Positions 1-14,696 are shown, counted from the first letter of the stretch. The stretch is 64,000 nt of DNA from Amycolatopsis sp. FBCC-B4732 (GCF_023008405.1 NZ_CP095376.1:4984001-5048000); one strand, 5' to 3'. Program-made: numbers and translations. The notes: generated by a model not told the origin, from the sequence alone.

Positions 1-497
1 AGGCCCGCGCCGTGGTGGCAGCATTCCGCGCGCTGCACCGGGACGTCCAGCACGACCTTCTCGGTCGACTGGTCGATCGTGTCGCCGCTGACGGTGAACC
101 GGCTCAGGCGGTCGACGTTGCCGGCGTTGTTCGGCGAGTAGTAGACGTAGATCCACTGGTTGGTCGCGAACCCGGGGTCGAGCCCGATGTTGAGCCCGCC
201 GGACTCGTTGGCCGTGAAGACGTTCAGGTGCGTCGCGAGGACCGCGGTGCCGTTGGGCTTGACGACTTTGACGTCACCGAGGCGGTCGATGTAGAACACC
301 CGCCCGTCCGCCGCCACGTCCATCGCCATCGGGTTGCCGGTTTCGGTGTGCAGCGTGACCTTCTGGAACTTCGAGTCCGGCGGCAGCGCCGCCGCGGCCG
401 CCGGGCCGACCGGGGTCGTGAGCACCGGGACCAGGGCGGCGGCCAGGACCCCGGCCACCGCCAGCGCGCCGCGGCGCAGCGCGGAAAATCCGGACAT
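1..497 (-). CDS. Secreted PQQ-dependent sugar dehydrogenase-like protein (partial, C-terminus off window)
   Basis: Only the N-terminal 165 or so codons are present; the gene runs off the left edge. Residues 1-38 form a Sec-type signal (two Arg, long Ala/Val-rich core). The mature part begins with a six-bladed beta-propeller pattern typical of glucose/sorbosone dehydrogenases (GSDH): NPMAMDVAADGRVFYIDR, then a GLNIGLDPGF stretch and an ECCHHGAG motif found in actinobacterial GSDH-like proteins. Family members oxidise sugars with PQQ, but many secreted actinobacterial forms have no proven substrate. The start is the ATG after a GAGGAG ribosome site. It lies 32 bp behind the ThuA-ricin gene on the same strand, a pairing common in actinomycetes, so they probably form one operon. 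Quinone-binding residues cannot be checked in this fragment. Confidence 0.8.
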   Translation of the reverse strand, partial: MSGFSALRRGALAVAGVLAAALVPVLTTPVGPAAAAALPPDSKFQKVTLHTETGNPMAMDVAADGRVFYIDRLGDVKVVKPNGTAVLATHLNVFTANESGGLNIGLDPGFATNQWIYVYYSPNNAGNVDRLSRFTVSGDTIDQSTEKVVLDVPVQRAECCHHGAG

Positions 498-529
498 GAC
501 GAGCTCTCCTCGAGACGGGGGAGGGACGG

Positions 530-1702
530 TCAGCGGAGGGACCACTGCTGGTTGGCCTGGCCGCTGCAGGACCACAGGATGATCTTCGTGCCGTTGGCCG
601 TACCGCGGCCGGAGGCGTCCAGGCAGAGGTTCGACGGGACGCCGGTGATCGTGTTCGCGTTAACATTCCACTGCTGGTTGGGTTGCCCGGTGCAGTCCCA
701 GATGATCACCTGCGTGCCGTTGGCCGTACCGCGGCCGGACGCGTCCAGGCACTTGTTCCCGTAGACCACGAGCTGCTTGCCGGCGGTGTAGGTCCACGAC
801 TGGTTCGCCTGCCCGGCGACGCAGTCCCGCAGCTGCACCTGCGTTCCGTTGGTGGTGGCGGAGTTCGGCACCTCGACGCACCGGCCGGACTGCGCGCCCG
901 CGATCTGCTTGCCGGCCGGGGGCGGCGTGGTGGTGACCGAGCAGTCGGCGGGGGCGGCTCCGGCCGCGGTGCGGATCCCGCCCAGCAGCAGGTGCAGGAA
1001 GTTCGGTTCGCTGAAGCTTTCGATCGTGTGGCCCATGCCGGTGTACCAGGCGCGGCCGCCGTCGAAGGCGTGGCACCAGGTCGTCGGGTGGTCCGCGCCC
1101 ATCGTGGCGCCCGTGTAGCTGGATTCGTCCACTGTGGTCAGTACGTGCACGGACGGGCGCGGGTTCGCGCGGAAGTCGTACCACTCGTCGTACCGGGTGT
1201 ACTGCGCGGGCAGCCCCTGCGTGGACGGGTGGTTCGGGTCTTCCACCTTCACCAGCGCGTTCTGCTGGGCGGGGTGCTGCTTGAAGTAGGCGCCGACGAG
1301 CTGGCCGTACCAGGCCCAGTCGTAGCCGCTGTCCGACGCCGCGTGGACGCCGGCGAACCCGCCGCCGTGCTGGATGTAGCGGCGGAACGCGTCCTTGCCG
1401 GCCTGCGTGCCGACCGGGTCGCCGGTCGTGGAGAGGAAGACGACGGCGGCGTACTGGGCCAGGGTGGCGTCGGTGAACTGCGCGTCGTCTTCGGTGGCGT
1501 CGACCGCGAAGTCGTTCTGCTGACCCAGCTGCCGGATCGCGGCGATCCCCGCCGGGATGGAGTCGTGCCGGAAGCCGGTGGTCTTCGAGAACACCAGGAC
1601 CTTGAAGGCCGCCGCGGGCGCGGCGGACACGGGTGCCACGAGCCCCAGGACCAGTGCCGCGAGCAGGACAGCCGCGCGGAGCGAGCGAGACAGCATCGTC
1701 AC
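530..1702 (-). CDS. Secreted ThuA-domain protein with C-terminal ricin-B lectin domain
   Basis: A 390-aa secreted protein. Residues 1-30 are a signal peptide; about 32-245 is a ThuA domain (class I glutamine-amidotransferase-like fold: KVLVFSKTTGFRHDSIPAG, GGGFAGVHAASD, WYTGMGHTIESFSEPNF), a family tied to trehalose and other sugar metabolism without a settled activity. After a TTTPPP linker, residues 265-390 form a ricin-type beta-trefoil with three QxW-like repeats (NQSW, NQQW, NQQW) that probably binds polysaccharide. The GTG start follows GAAGGAG at 5-nt spacing; an in-frame ATG lies two codons further on. It is first in an operon with the sugar dehydrogenase-like gene. A palindrome resembling the FadR-family sites of this window lies 120 bp upstream, suggesting control by the adjacent regulator. 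Confidence 0.88.
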   Translation of the reverse strand: MTMLSRSLRAAVLLAALVLGLVAPVSAAPAAAFKVLVFSKTTGFRHDSIPAGIAAIRQLGQQNDFAVDATEDDAQFTDATLAQYAAVVFLSTTGDPVGTQAGKDAFRRYIQHGGGFAGVHAASDSGYDWAWYGQLVGAYFKQHPAQQNALVKVEDPNHPSTQGLPAQYTRYDEWYDFRANPRPSVHVLTTVDESSYTGATMGADHPTTWCHAFDGGRAWYTGMGHTIESFSEPNFLHLLLGGIRTAAGAAPADCSVTTTPPPAGKQIAGAQSGRCVEVPNSATTNGTQVQLRDCVAGQANQSWTYTAGKQLVVYGNKCLDASGRGTANGTQVIIWDCTGQPNQQWNVNANTITGVPSNLCLDASGRGTANGTKIILWSCSGQANQQWSLR

Positions 1703-1821
1703 GGGTGCTCCTTCTCAGGAGTGCAGGGAACGCGCGGGGTGCGCGCTGTGCGTTCGCCCGATCACCGACCGAACGGACATGAGCCAAGATAGAAGCGGCC
1801 GGCCGCAAAGGTCAATGCGGG

Positions 1822-1836
1822 GTGAAACTTACTCAC
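1822..1836. promoter_or_regulatory. Candidate FadR-type operator upstream of the ThuA operon
   Basis: GTGAAACTTACTCAC, an imperfect palindrome that fits the family RTGWRWCWTACWCAY also seen at 2642, 2719, 28987 and 29074. It lies between the regulator gene stop and the ThuA start, in the expected promoter region. The match to GntR/FadR half-sites (GT..AC spacing) is by eye; binding is inferred. Confidence 0.5.
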
Positions 1837-1903
1837 CCACAACGGATTCCACCGGCGTGAAGGCAGCACAAGTCCACAAAGGACGGCGCTCGGCGGGGTG
1901 CGC

Positions 1904-2638
1904 TCACCGGCCGAAGAGACGCCGCTGGATCTCCCGGCGGTAGTCCGCCAGCGTGTTGTCGAGGTGGACGGCGATGGCCCGGGCCGCGGCGTCCGGTTCG
2001 CCGTCGCGGATCGCCCGGTGGATGGCGGCGTGCTCCTCGATCGCGCCCGGAGCGTGCCCGCCGACCGAGCCGGACATCCCGATGACGTTCGTCTGGCGTT
2101 GCAGGCCGCGGGCTTCGCGCACGGCCGCGACGAGGAACTGGTTGTGCGACGCCGTGGCGACGCGCAGGTGGAAGTCGTCGTCGCCGCGGTCGAACAACGC
2201 GGCCTGCCCGGTCAGGTGCCCCTGGCGGCAGGTCTCGGCGGCGGCCTCGATCGCACGCAGCTCCGCCGGGGTGGCGTGGGTCGCCGCCAGCCGGCAGGCC
2301 GCGGTTTCCTGGACCCGGCGGAACTCGAAGAGCGAGTACACGTGGTCGAGGTCGGCGGGCAGGAAGGAGCCGCCCCAGCGGGAAGCGCCGAGCATGCCTT
2401 CGTCGTCCGACACATACAGCCCACGTCCCTTGTGCGCGCGCACCCGGCCGATCGCCGAGAGGATCTTGACGGCCTCCCGCACCACGGTCCGGCTGGTTCC
2501 CATCCGCGCCGCCAGCTCGACCTCGGTCGGCATCCGGTCACCGGGCCGCAACCGCAGCTCCGCGATCAGGTGCAGCAGCTGCTCGGCCACGACCTCGTAC
2601 CCGGGCCGGTACGGTGCGGCTTCCTCGTTGCGGGTCAC
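1904..2638 (-). CDS. FadR-type GntR transcriptional regulator (FCD domain)
   Basis: A 244-aa regulator. Residues 10-80 are a GntR winged helix (LRPGDRMPTEVELAARMGTS, then RTVVREAVKILSAIGRV); about 95-235 is an all-helical FCD ligand domain with DDDFH and two later His positions that usually bind a metal and a small acid. An upstream in-frame GTG at 2656 overlaps the palindromic site at 2642-2656. The GTG at 2638 is preferred because the paralogue at 29136 begins at the matching point. No clear ribosome site precedes either, so the transcript may be leaderless. By eye about three quarters of residues match the regulator at 29136-29864. The FCD fold suggests a sugar acid or similar ligand. Confidence 0.9.
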   Translation of the reverse strand: MTRNEEAAPYRPGYEVVAEQLLHLIAELRLRPGDRMPTEVELAARMGTSRTVVREAVKILSAIGRVRAHKGRGLYVSDDEGMLGASRWGGSFLPADLDHVYSLFEFRRVQETAACRLAATHATPAELRAIEAAAETCRQGHLTGQAALFDRGDDDFHLRVATASHNQFLVAAVREARGLQRQTNVIGMSGSVGGHAPGAIEEHAAIHRAIRDGEPDAAARAIAVHLDNTLADYRREIQRRLFGR

Positions 2639-2641
2639 CCG

Positions 2642-2656
2642 ATGAGTATGACTCAC
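2642..2656. promoter_or_regulatory. Operator palindrome at the FadR-type regulator start (autoregulation)
   Basis: ATGAGTATGACTCAC; its reverse complement GTGAGTCATACTCAT differs by one base from the site at 29074 before the paralogous regulator. It includes the upstream GTG candidate start, as expected for self-repression. The core GTCATAC fits the GntR/FadR pattern GTm-N-kAC. Confidence 0.65.
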
Positions 2657-2718
2657 CGGGTGCTGGAGGGTGACTGTACCGCGCGGCCCCGCCGTCCGGT
2701 CAATTCCCGCGAAACCCC

Positions 2719-2733
2719 GTGAAACTTACATGT
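2719..2733. promoter_or_regulatory. Candidate FadR-type operator upstream of the beta-helix gene
   Basis: GTGAAACTTACATGT shares the 11-mer GTGAAACTTAC with the site at 1822 on the other side of the regulator gene. The position, about 100 bp before the beta-helix start, would let the regulator control both flanking secreted-protein operons. The right half is weaker than in the other sites. Confidence 0.45.
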
Positions 2734-2836
2734 GTTCCCGCAGTTGAAGCCTTCGAAAAGAGCCGGGGAATTGACCTGGCCCGCATCCCGGCTTCGAATG
2801 AGTCGGACACATCGACTCCCCGGAGAGGTACCCACC

Positions 2837-6290
<3,454 letters not shown>

Positions 6291-6577
6291 CCCGGCACCC
6301 ACCGCGAACGGCACCATCACAGGGGCCCAGCCCGGACTGTGCCTCGACGCGACCGGACAGGACACGGCCAACGGCACCGCACTGATCCTCTGGACCTGCA
6401 GCGGGCAACCGAACCAGCAATAGTCCCTACCCTGACCCGGCACCCACCGACGAGCCCACCACGAACGACACCACCACGAGGGGCCCAGCCCGGACTGTGC
6501 CTCGACGCAAGGGTCTGCCCAGAGTCTGGTTGACACCTCACCTGTGAGGCTCCGGTCTCGCCTGGAAGGATGTCACC

Positions 6578-6865
6578 GTGCCCAAGCCCTATCCCCGCGA
6601 GTTCCGTGACGACGTGGTCGCCGTCGCCCGTCGCGGCGAGACCCCGCTGAAGCAGGTCGCCAAAGACTTCGGGATCTCCGAGTCGTGCCTGGCCAACTGG
6701 CTGCGCGCCGCCGACGTCGAAGACGGCGCCCGGCCCGGCGTGACCCGCGAGGAGTCCGCCGAGCTGCGGGAGTTGCGTAAGCGAAACCGGTTGCTGGAGC
6801 AGGATAACGAGGTCCTGCGCAAGGCCGCGGCTTACCTGGCGCAGGGCAATTTGCCGGGAAAATAG
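6578..6865 (+). CDS. IS3-family transposase OrfA
   Basis: A 95-aa protein with an N-terminal helix-turn-helix (YPREFRDDVVAVAR ... QVAKDFGISESCLANW) that binds the IS ends, followed by a leucine-zipper-like helix (LRELRKRNRLLEQDNEVLRK) used for multimerisation. It ends at TAG inside GGGAAAATAG. A -1 slip on the A run would continue into orfB, reading IAFPLVREL after the slip, as in the OrfAB fusion transposases of this family. It appears intact. Confidence 0.92.
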   Translation: MPKPYPREFRDDVVAVARRGETPLKQVAKDFGISESCLANWLRAADVEDGARPGVTREESAELRELRKRNRLLEQDNEVLRKAAAYLAQGNLPGK

Positions 6866-6912
6866 CCTTCCCGCTCGTCCGTGAACTGGCCGCGGCCAGC
6901 GCCCCGATCAGG

Positions 6913-7737
6913 GTGCCGGTCGCGGTGACGTGCAGGGTGCTGGGGATCTCCCGGCAGGCCTACTACCAGTGGTGCGCAGCGCCAGTCTGCGGGCGGGACT
7001 GGGACGACGCGCACCTAATCAACGCCGCGCTCGAGATCCACGCCGACGACCCGGCGGACGGGTACCGGTTCATCGCCGATGAACTCGCCCGCCGCGGCTA
7101 TGCCGCGTCGGAGAACCGCGTGTGGCGGATCTGCTCCATGCAGCAGATCTTCTCGTTGCACGCCAAAAAGAAAGGCCGTTCCCGTCAGGCGGGACCGCCG
7201 GTGCACGATGACCTCGTGCGCCGCGACTTCACCGCCGACGCGCCGAATACCAAATGGCTGACCGATATCACCGAGCATCCCACCGGTGAGGGCAAGCTGT
7301 ACTTGTGTGCGATCAAAGACTGTTACTCCAACAAGATCGTCGGATATTCCATCGCCTCGCACATGCGGGCCTCACTCGCGGTCAGTGCGCTGCGCAACGC
7401 GATTGCCCTACGCGACCCGCGCGATGTCGTGGTCCACTCCGACCGTGGAGCCCAGTTCCGCTCGGGAGCCTACCGGCGTTTGCTGCGTGCCCATGGGCTT
7501 GCCGGGTCGATGGGCAGGGTCGGTGCCTGTGGTGACAACGCCGCGATGGAGTCGTTCTTTTCGCTGCTGCAGAAGAACGTTCTCGATACCCGGCGGTGGC
7601 GCACTCGCGAGGAGTTGAGGTTGGCGATCGTGTCCTGGATCGAGACGAAGTACCACCGCAAACGCCGGCAACGAGGGCTGGGCAAGCTCACCCCGGTCGA
7701 GTTTGAGACCATCTACACGACCGCAGCAGCGGCCTGA
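6913..7737 (+). CDS. IS3-family transposase OrfB (DDE integrase domain)
   Basis: A 274-aa reading frame carrying the catalytic core. An HTH_21-like region (RVLGISRQAYYQW) precedes an rve integrase domain with the acidic triad: Asp in TKWLTDITEH, Asp in VVHSDRGAQF and Glu in NAAMESFFSLL, followed by the K/R-rich YHRKRRQRGL end. The listed start is a GTG inside the frame; functional protein is probably the OrfAB fusion made by -1 frameshifting at 6857-6862, so the true coding segment begins upstream. No stop or frameshift breaks the frame, so the element may still be active. Confidence 0.9.
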   Translation: MPVAVTCRVLGISRQAYYQWCAAPVCGRDWDDAHLINAALEIHADDPADGYRFIADELARRGYAASENRVWRICSMQQIFSLHAKKKGRSRQAGPPVHDDLVRRDFTADAPNTKWLTDITEHPTGEGKLYLCAIKDCYSNKIVGYSIASHMRASLAVSALRNAIALRDPRDVVVHSDRGAQFRSGAYRRLLRAHGLAGSMGRVGACGDNAAMESFFSLLQKNVLDTRRWRTREELRLAIVSWIETKYHRKRRQRGLGKLTPVEFETIYTTAAAA

Positions 7738-8096
7738 GAAACAGTCAGCTCCGGTGTCAACCGAAGTCTGGGCAGACCCAACGACACCACCACGAGGGGC
7801 CCAGTCCAGGCTGTGCCTCAACGCGACCAGACAAGGCACGACCAAAAGCACCGCACTGATCCTGTGAACCTACAGCGAGCAACCAAACCAGCAATAGTCC
7901 CTACCCTGACCCGACACCCACCGACGAGCCCACCACGAACGACACCACCACGAGGGGCCCAGCCCGGACTGTGCCTCGACGCAACCGGACAAGACACGAC
8001 CAAAAGCACCGCACTGATCCTCTGGACCTGCAGCGGGCAACCAAACCAGCAATAGTCCCTACCCTGACCCGGCACCCACCGACGAGCCCACCGCGA

Positions 8097-10415
8097 TCAG
8101 CCGGTGCGCACGAGGCGCCACCGGGTCGCGGCGGTGCCGTTGTCGGGCCCCTGGACGGCGAACGCGCCCGCGGCGGTCGAGCCGCCCGCGACGGTCAGCA
8201 GCTTGCCGCTGTTGACGTTGCGGATCTTCGCCGTGCCGTCGCCCTGGTCGGCGACCGTCCACCGGTGGTCGGCCGTGCCGTTGTCCGCCCACTGCAGGAC
8301 CTGGGCGTTGTCCACTGTGGACATGTCACGGACGCCGAGCACCTTGCCGCTGTTGACGTTGCGGAACCGGACGGCCGTCCCGTCGGTGACGACTTCCCAT
8401 TCGTGGTCGGCCGTGCCGTTGTCGGTCCACTGCAGCGCGCGGCCGCCGTCGGCGGTGGACATGTTCTCGATGCCCAGCAGCAGCCCGCTGCCCGCGTTTA
8501 CCAACCGGTAGGTCGCCGTCCCGCCGGTTTTCCAGTAGACCGTGTAGTTGAAGCCCTGCGCGTCGTAGAAGGGCACCAGGCCCACGGTGGCACCGTTGGC
8601 CTTGGCGTTGAAGGTGAGCGCGCTGCCGCTGGTCCGGGTGACCGAGCCCGGATCGAGGGCGGGCAGGCCGCTGAGCGTGCCGGTGCCGTAGTTGCCGGCC
8701 AGGACGACCGGTCCGTAGGTGATCGCCGCGACGTTCGCGTTGTCGTCGGCCTGCCGCAGCACGACCTTCATCGGCAGCCGGACGGTGACCGTGTCGCCGG
8801 CGGCCCAGGACCGGGTCACGGTCGCATAGCTGCCGGGGGTGGTGGCGACGTTCTGCGTCACGCCGTTGACGGCGATGGTCGCCCCGCTGGTCCAGCCCGG
8901 GATGCGGAGGCGCAGGTCCCAGGTTCCGCTCACGGTCCCGGTGACCGTCAGGGTGGTCGTGTCGCCGGCCGGGAAGGACGTCGTCTGGGTGACGGTGATG
9001 CCGCGCTCGGTCCAGGTGAGCACCGAGGGCAGGAACTGGTTGACGATCAGCGTCGTGCCGGCGCGGAAGTAGATCGAGTCGGAGAGCTTGGTCTGGGTCT
9101 CCAGCCCGCTGCCCTGGCAGCACCAGAACGAGGTGTAGTCGGTGCTCCACGTGCCGCCGCCCCACGCCGGGCCGAGCCCGCGCCGGCCACCCGGGTTCAG
9201 CGAGCTGAAGTAGGTGACGTGCCCGTGGCTGTCGGCGGGGTTCTGCTGGCCGATCATCTGGTTGAGCAGCGCCCGCTCGTAGTAGTCGGCCAGGTCGGCG
9301 CGGTCCGGGTAGAGCGTGATCAGTTCCCTCGTCAGCTTCAGCATGTTGTAGGTGTTGCAGCTCTCGCACGTGTCCTGGTTCAGGTACGCGGCGATCGCGC
9401 CGGGCGCGCGGAAGTGCTCGGCCTGGCTGTTGCCGCCGATGGCGTAGGTGTGCGCGCCGACGGTGATGGCCCACGCGTTGGTGGCGATGTCCCGGTAGCG
9501 GGTGGTGCCCGTGGCCTGGTACTCCCGCGCGGCGCCGATCCACTTGGGGATCTGGGTGTTGGCGTGCAGCCCGGCGAGCTGGTCGCGGCCCGCCGCCAGC
9601 GGATCGAACACGGCGGCGTGGTCGAACCGCTGCGCGACGGCCAGCCACCGCGTGTCACCGGTGTCCAGCGAAAGGTCGGTCAGCACGGCGTTCATGCCGC
9701 CGAACTCGGTGCCGAGCACCGACTGCATCCGGCTCTGGTCGAGCCGGGCGGTCCGCCGGTCGACCCACCCGGCCAGGTTCAGCAGCACATCACGGGCCTG
9801 GGTGCTCCCGCAGTACCGCCACACGTCGAGCAGGCCGGCCATGGTCTTGTGGATGCAGTAGTACGGCACGTTGCCGTTGGACAGGCGGCCGGCCTCGAGG
9901 TTGTCGAAGTCGGACTCGGGGAAGCCCGACAGGTAGCCGGCGGCGAACCCGGCGGACCCGTTGGCCGCCTGGCACTTGGCCAGCTCGGCCACCACGTACG
10001 CGGCCTTGTCCCGGCAGACGGTGTCGCCGGCCACCGCCCAGAGCTGCGCCCAGGCCGTCAGGAAGTGGCCCTGGACGTGGCTGCGGAACGGGAAGTCCGG
10101 CGCGTCCCAGCCGCCGTTGGCGGCCGCGCCGCCGGTGGACAGGCGGTGGTTGGCCCGGAAGTTGTACAGCAGCCGGTCGGCGTCGACGAACCGCAGGTAG
10201 TTCTGCGTCCGCTGCTGGTTGTCCAGCCACCGGCTCGCGGTCAGGCGCACCTGGCCGAGGCCGAAGGGGGACGCGGCCACCCCGGCCGCCGCCGCGCGGG
10301 CCGGAGCGGCCGCGGCGTCGGCGAAAGCGCCTCCGACGGCGGGTCCGGCGGCGGAAGCGATCGCGGCGGCGCCGGCGGCGCGCAGCCATTGCCGGCGGGT
10401 GAAGGACGAGGTCAC
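8097..10415 (-). CDS. Secreted GH127-like beta-L-arabinofuranosidase with C-terminal ricin-type domain
   Basis: A 772-aa protein. It has a Tat signal (TRRQWLRAAGAAAIASA, residues 6-45). About 50-590 is the GH127/GH146-type (alpha/alpha)6 barrel plus beta-sandwich. The family's metal and catalytic cysteines are visible in CESCNTYNMLKLTREL and FWCCQGSG; in characterised GH127 enzymes a zinc-bound Cys is the nucleophile and a Glu the acid/base. The last 130 residues hold three RICIN-like repeats (NSGKVLGV and NSGKLLTV with DNGTADHRW motifs), a different subtype from the other lectin domains here. It should release L-arabinofuranose from plant glycans. The GTG start follows GGAGA. A LacI-type operator lies 44 bp upstream. 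Confidence 0.9.
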   Translation of the reverse strand: MTSSFTRRQWLRAAGAAAIASAAGPAVGGAFADAAAAPARAAAAGVAASPFGLGQVRLTASRWLDNQQRTQNYLRFVDADRLLYNFRANHRLSTGGAAANGGWDAPDFPFRSHVQGHFLTAWAQLWAVAGDTVCRDKAAYVVAELAKCQAANGSAGFAAGYLSGFPESDFDNLEAGRLSNGNVPYYCIHKTMAGLLDVWRYCGSTQARDVLLNLAGWVDRRTARLDQSRMQSVLGTEFGGMNAVLTDLSLDTGDTRWLAVAQRFDHAAVFDPLAAGRDQLAGLHANTQIPKWIGAAREYQATGTTRYRDIATNAWAITVGAHTYAIGGNSQAEHFRAPGAIAAYLNQDTCESCNTYNMLKLTRELITLYPDRADLADYYERALLNQMIGQQNPADSHGHVTYFSSLNPGGRRGLGPAWGGGTWSTDYTSFWCCQGSGLETQTKLSDSIYFRAGTTLIVNQFLPSVLTWTERGITVTQTTSFPAGDTTTLTVTGTVSGTWDLRLRIPGWTSGATIAVNGVTQNVATTPGSYATVTRSWAAGDTVTVRLPMKVVLRQADDNANVAAITYGPVVLAGNYGTGTLSGLPALDPGSVTRTSGSALTFNAKANGATVGLVPFYDAQGFNYTVYWKTGGTATYRLVNAGSGLLLGIENMSTADGGRALQWTDNGTADHEWEVVTDGTAVRFRNVNSGKVLGVRDMSTVDNAQVLQWADNGTADHRWTVADQGDGTAKIRNVNSGKLLTVAGGSTAAGAFAVQGPDNGTAATRWRLVRTG

Positions 10416-10458
10416 CGGAATCTCCGTTCAGCCACACTGCGGTCGGGAGGGCACGATG

Positions 10459-10474
10459 ACGTTAGCGCTAACAT
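10459..10474. promoter_or_regulatory. LacI-family operator near the GH127 start
   Basis: ACGTTAGCGCTAACAT, containing the perfect 12-bp palindrome GTTAGCGCTAAC with the central CG typical of LacI/GalR sites. It is 44 bp upstream of the GH127 start, where binding would block transcription. The cognate LacI protein is not encoded in this window. Confidence 0.8.
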
Positions 10475-10709
10475 CACGTCCTGTCTTGGTGCGTTCGGGG
10501 GAGCTTCACGCCCGGAGACACTGGCCGGACCTCTCGGCCCGGGCGGGCCCGGCGTTGCCGCGCATGCAACTTTCACGGCCGGACTGTCCGTCGTGGACGC
10601 ACGATCGCGCCCTGAAGTGCGCGCCCGTCCGGACCGGCGCCCGGCCTCCCGGTGTCCCGGCCGCGGTGATTGACACCCGTCCGGCCGGAAGCTCAGGCTG
10701 GGCCGAAGG

Positions 10710-13513
<2,804 letters not shown>

Positions 13514-13532
13514 CCGGCCGGCAGCGGAGTCC

Positions 13533-13563
13533 TTGACTCTCAAGCCACTTGAGCTCCCATAGT
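13533..13563 (+). promoter_or_regulatory. MerR-type promoter with 19-bp spacer and operator dyad
   Basis: TTGACT (13533-13538) and CATAGT (13558-13563) are separated by 19 bp, the stretched spacing of MerR-activated promoters. Between them is the perfect dyad CTCAAG-N3-CTTGAG (13539-13553). The -10 box ends 7 bp before the MerR gene ATG, so the transcript is probably leaderless and the gene is autoregulated. Confidence 0.82.
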
Positions 13564-13569
13564 GGTGTC

Positions 13570-14541
13570 ATGACCGAGCTGTACTCCATCGGGGACGTCG
13601 CTCACCGCACCGGTTTGAGCGTGAGCGCGATCCGGTTCTACGCCGACGAAGGCGTCGTCGCGCCCACCGCTCTCACTGAAGGCGGCTTCCGGCGCTACGA
13701 CGTGCAGGCCATCTCCCGGCTCGAGCTCGTGCGAACCCTGCGCGACCTCGGTGCCGGGCTGGCCGACATCCGCCGGGTGCTGGCCGAGGAGACCACCCTG
13801 CCCGACCTGGCCCGCGCGCACCTGCGGCTGGTCGAGGACCGGCTGCGGCAGTTCCGGGCCCGCCGCGCCGTGCTGCGGACCATCGTGCGGCAGGAGACGA
13901 CCGCGGACCAGGTCGGCCTGCTGCACAAGCTCGTCTCCCTGTCCGACGATGAGCGGGACCGGCTCGTCGCCGCGTTCTGGGAGTTCGTGACCGAGGGGCT
14001 GGACGTCCACCCCGCGTACGTCGAGCAGCTGCGCAGCCGGCGCCCGAACCTGCCGGAGGAGCCGTCGACCGAGCAGCTCGAAGCGTGGATCGAGCTGGCC
14101 GATCTCGTGCGGGACGAGGACTTCCGGACGTCGGTGCGGGACTTCTACCACCGCGCCTTCGCCGCCGATCGCGGCCGGCTGATGACCACGCCGGAGATGC
14201 TGGCCCGCCTCGAAGCGCACCGGAAGCTCCTGCTCGAAGCCCGAGCGGCCCGGCAGGCCGGCGTCGCCGCCGACTCCCCGCGGGCCCGCGAGCTCGCCGA
14301 GCGCGCGGCCGACGGCGCCACCGACCTCGTCGCCGCCATGACCGGGGAGCGTGCCCCACAGGAGTCCGTCTACGCCGCCCCGGACGGCAGGGCCGCGCGG
14401 TGGCTGGCCGAGTCGACCGGCCTGAAGCTGCTGAAGAAATATCACACGCTGGTGGCGACGATCAGCGGCGCGCCGGTGCCGGACGCCGACCCGGACCAGG
14501 CGGCCGCGCTGCGGGAGTGGCTGGCCGCCGCCCGGCGGTGA
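13570..14541 (+). CDS. MerR-family transcriptional regulator
   Basis: A 323-aa regulator. Residues 3-70 are a MerR winged helix-turn-helix (YSIGDVAHRTGLSVSAIRFY, then GFRRYDVQAISRLELVRTL), followed by a coiled-coil dimerisation helix (about 75-120) and a long C-terminal helical effector region of the TipA-like size range with no recognised ligand motif. The ATG at 13570 is chosen over an upstream in-frame ATG at 13549, because the latter lies inside the operator dyad. There is no ribosome site, consistent with a leaderless message from the MerR-type promoter directly upstream. It probably responds to a toxic small molecule; no transporter or resistance gene is adjacent. Confidence 0.88.
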   Translation: MTELYSIGDVAHRTGLSVSAIRFYADEGVVAPTALTEGGFRRYDVQAISRLELVRTLRDLGAGLADIRRVLAEETTLPDLARAHLRLVEDRLRQFRARRAVLRTIVRQETTADQVGLLHKLVSLSDDERDRLVAAFWEFVTEGLDVHPAYVEQLRSRRPNLPEEPSTEQLEAWIELADLVRDEDFRTSVRDFYHRAFAADRGRLMTTPEMLARLEAHRKLLLEARAARQAGVAADSPRARELAERAADGATDLVAAMTGERAPQESVYAAPDGRAARWLAESTGLKLLKKYHTLVATISGAPVPDADPDQAAALREWLAAARR

Positions 14542-14557
14542 CGCCGCCCGGCCTGAC

Positions 14558-14589
14558 TTGACGACAGCAGCGTGAACATCATACGTCTG
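14558..14589 (+). promoter_or_regulatory. Promoter and operator of the GntR gene
   Basis: TTGACG (14558-14563), 16 bp, then CATACG; the -10 overlaps the operator CATACGTCTG (14580-14589). The 14-mer ACATCATACGTCTG here recurs exactly at 20973-20986 before the sugar transport genes, so this is probably the GntR binding site and indicates autoregulation. Confidence 0.65.
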
Positions 14590-14696
14590 GTGATCATCTG
14601 TCGGAGAATCCGTCGAATAAGGCGAACAACGCCGCGATCCGCAAGCATTCATCACATGACTGATAGGATCTCGCCAAGCACTGTCCGAGGAGCACC

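Larger units (their letters stand above)
6511..7779 (+). mobile_element. IS3-family insertion sequence, complete
   Basis: About 1269 bp bounded by imperfect terminal inverted repeats of about 27 bp: the left end starts GGGTCTGCCCAGAGTCTGG (6511-6537) and the reverse complement of the right end starts GGGTCTGCCCAGACTTCGG (7753-7779). Inside are orfA and orfB in the -1 arrangement of IS3 elements. No exact target duplication is visible (GCAA on the left, AACG on the right). Removing the element leaves flanks that do not join as one repeat unit: about 111 bp of the host array is missing, which points to an adjacent deletion or recombination after insertion. Confidence 0.9.
6291..8096. repeat. 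Decayed tandem array of lectin-gene 3' ends (about 158-bp units), split by an IS3 element
   Basis: Four extra copies of the ricin-domain 3' end lie between the esterase gene (+) and the convergent GH127 gene (-). The shared anchor CTGTGCCTC falls at 6192 (in the gene), 6337, 6495, 7811 and 7969, giving spacings of 145, 158, then (across the IS) 1316, then 158. Each fuller copy reads through a lectin tail like [12 protein letters not shown] and stops at CAATAG, where the gene has CAGTGG; so the final Trp codon became a stop. Copies drift toward A/T, especially at 7783-7900. The spacer also contains CCACGAGGGGCCCA, which resembles GCACGAGGCGCCA in the GH127 3' end. Apart from the IS, no gene is seen in this stretch. 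Confidence 0.85.

Noticed and set aside
7971..10673. A 900-codon plus-strand frame opposite the GH127 gene
   Set aside because: Antisense shadow; the minus-strand product has a Tat signal and GH127 cysteine motifs.
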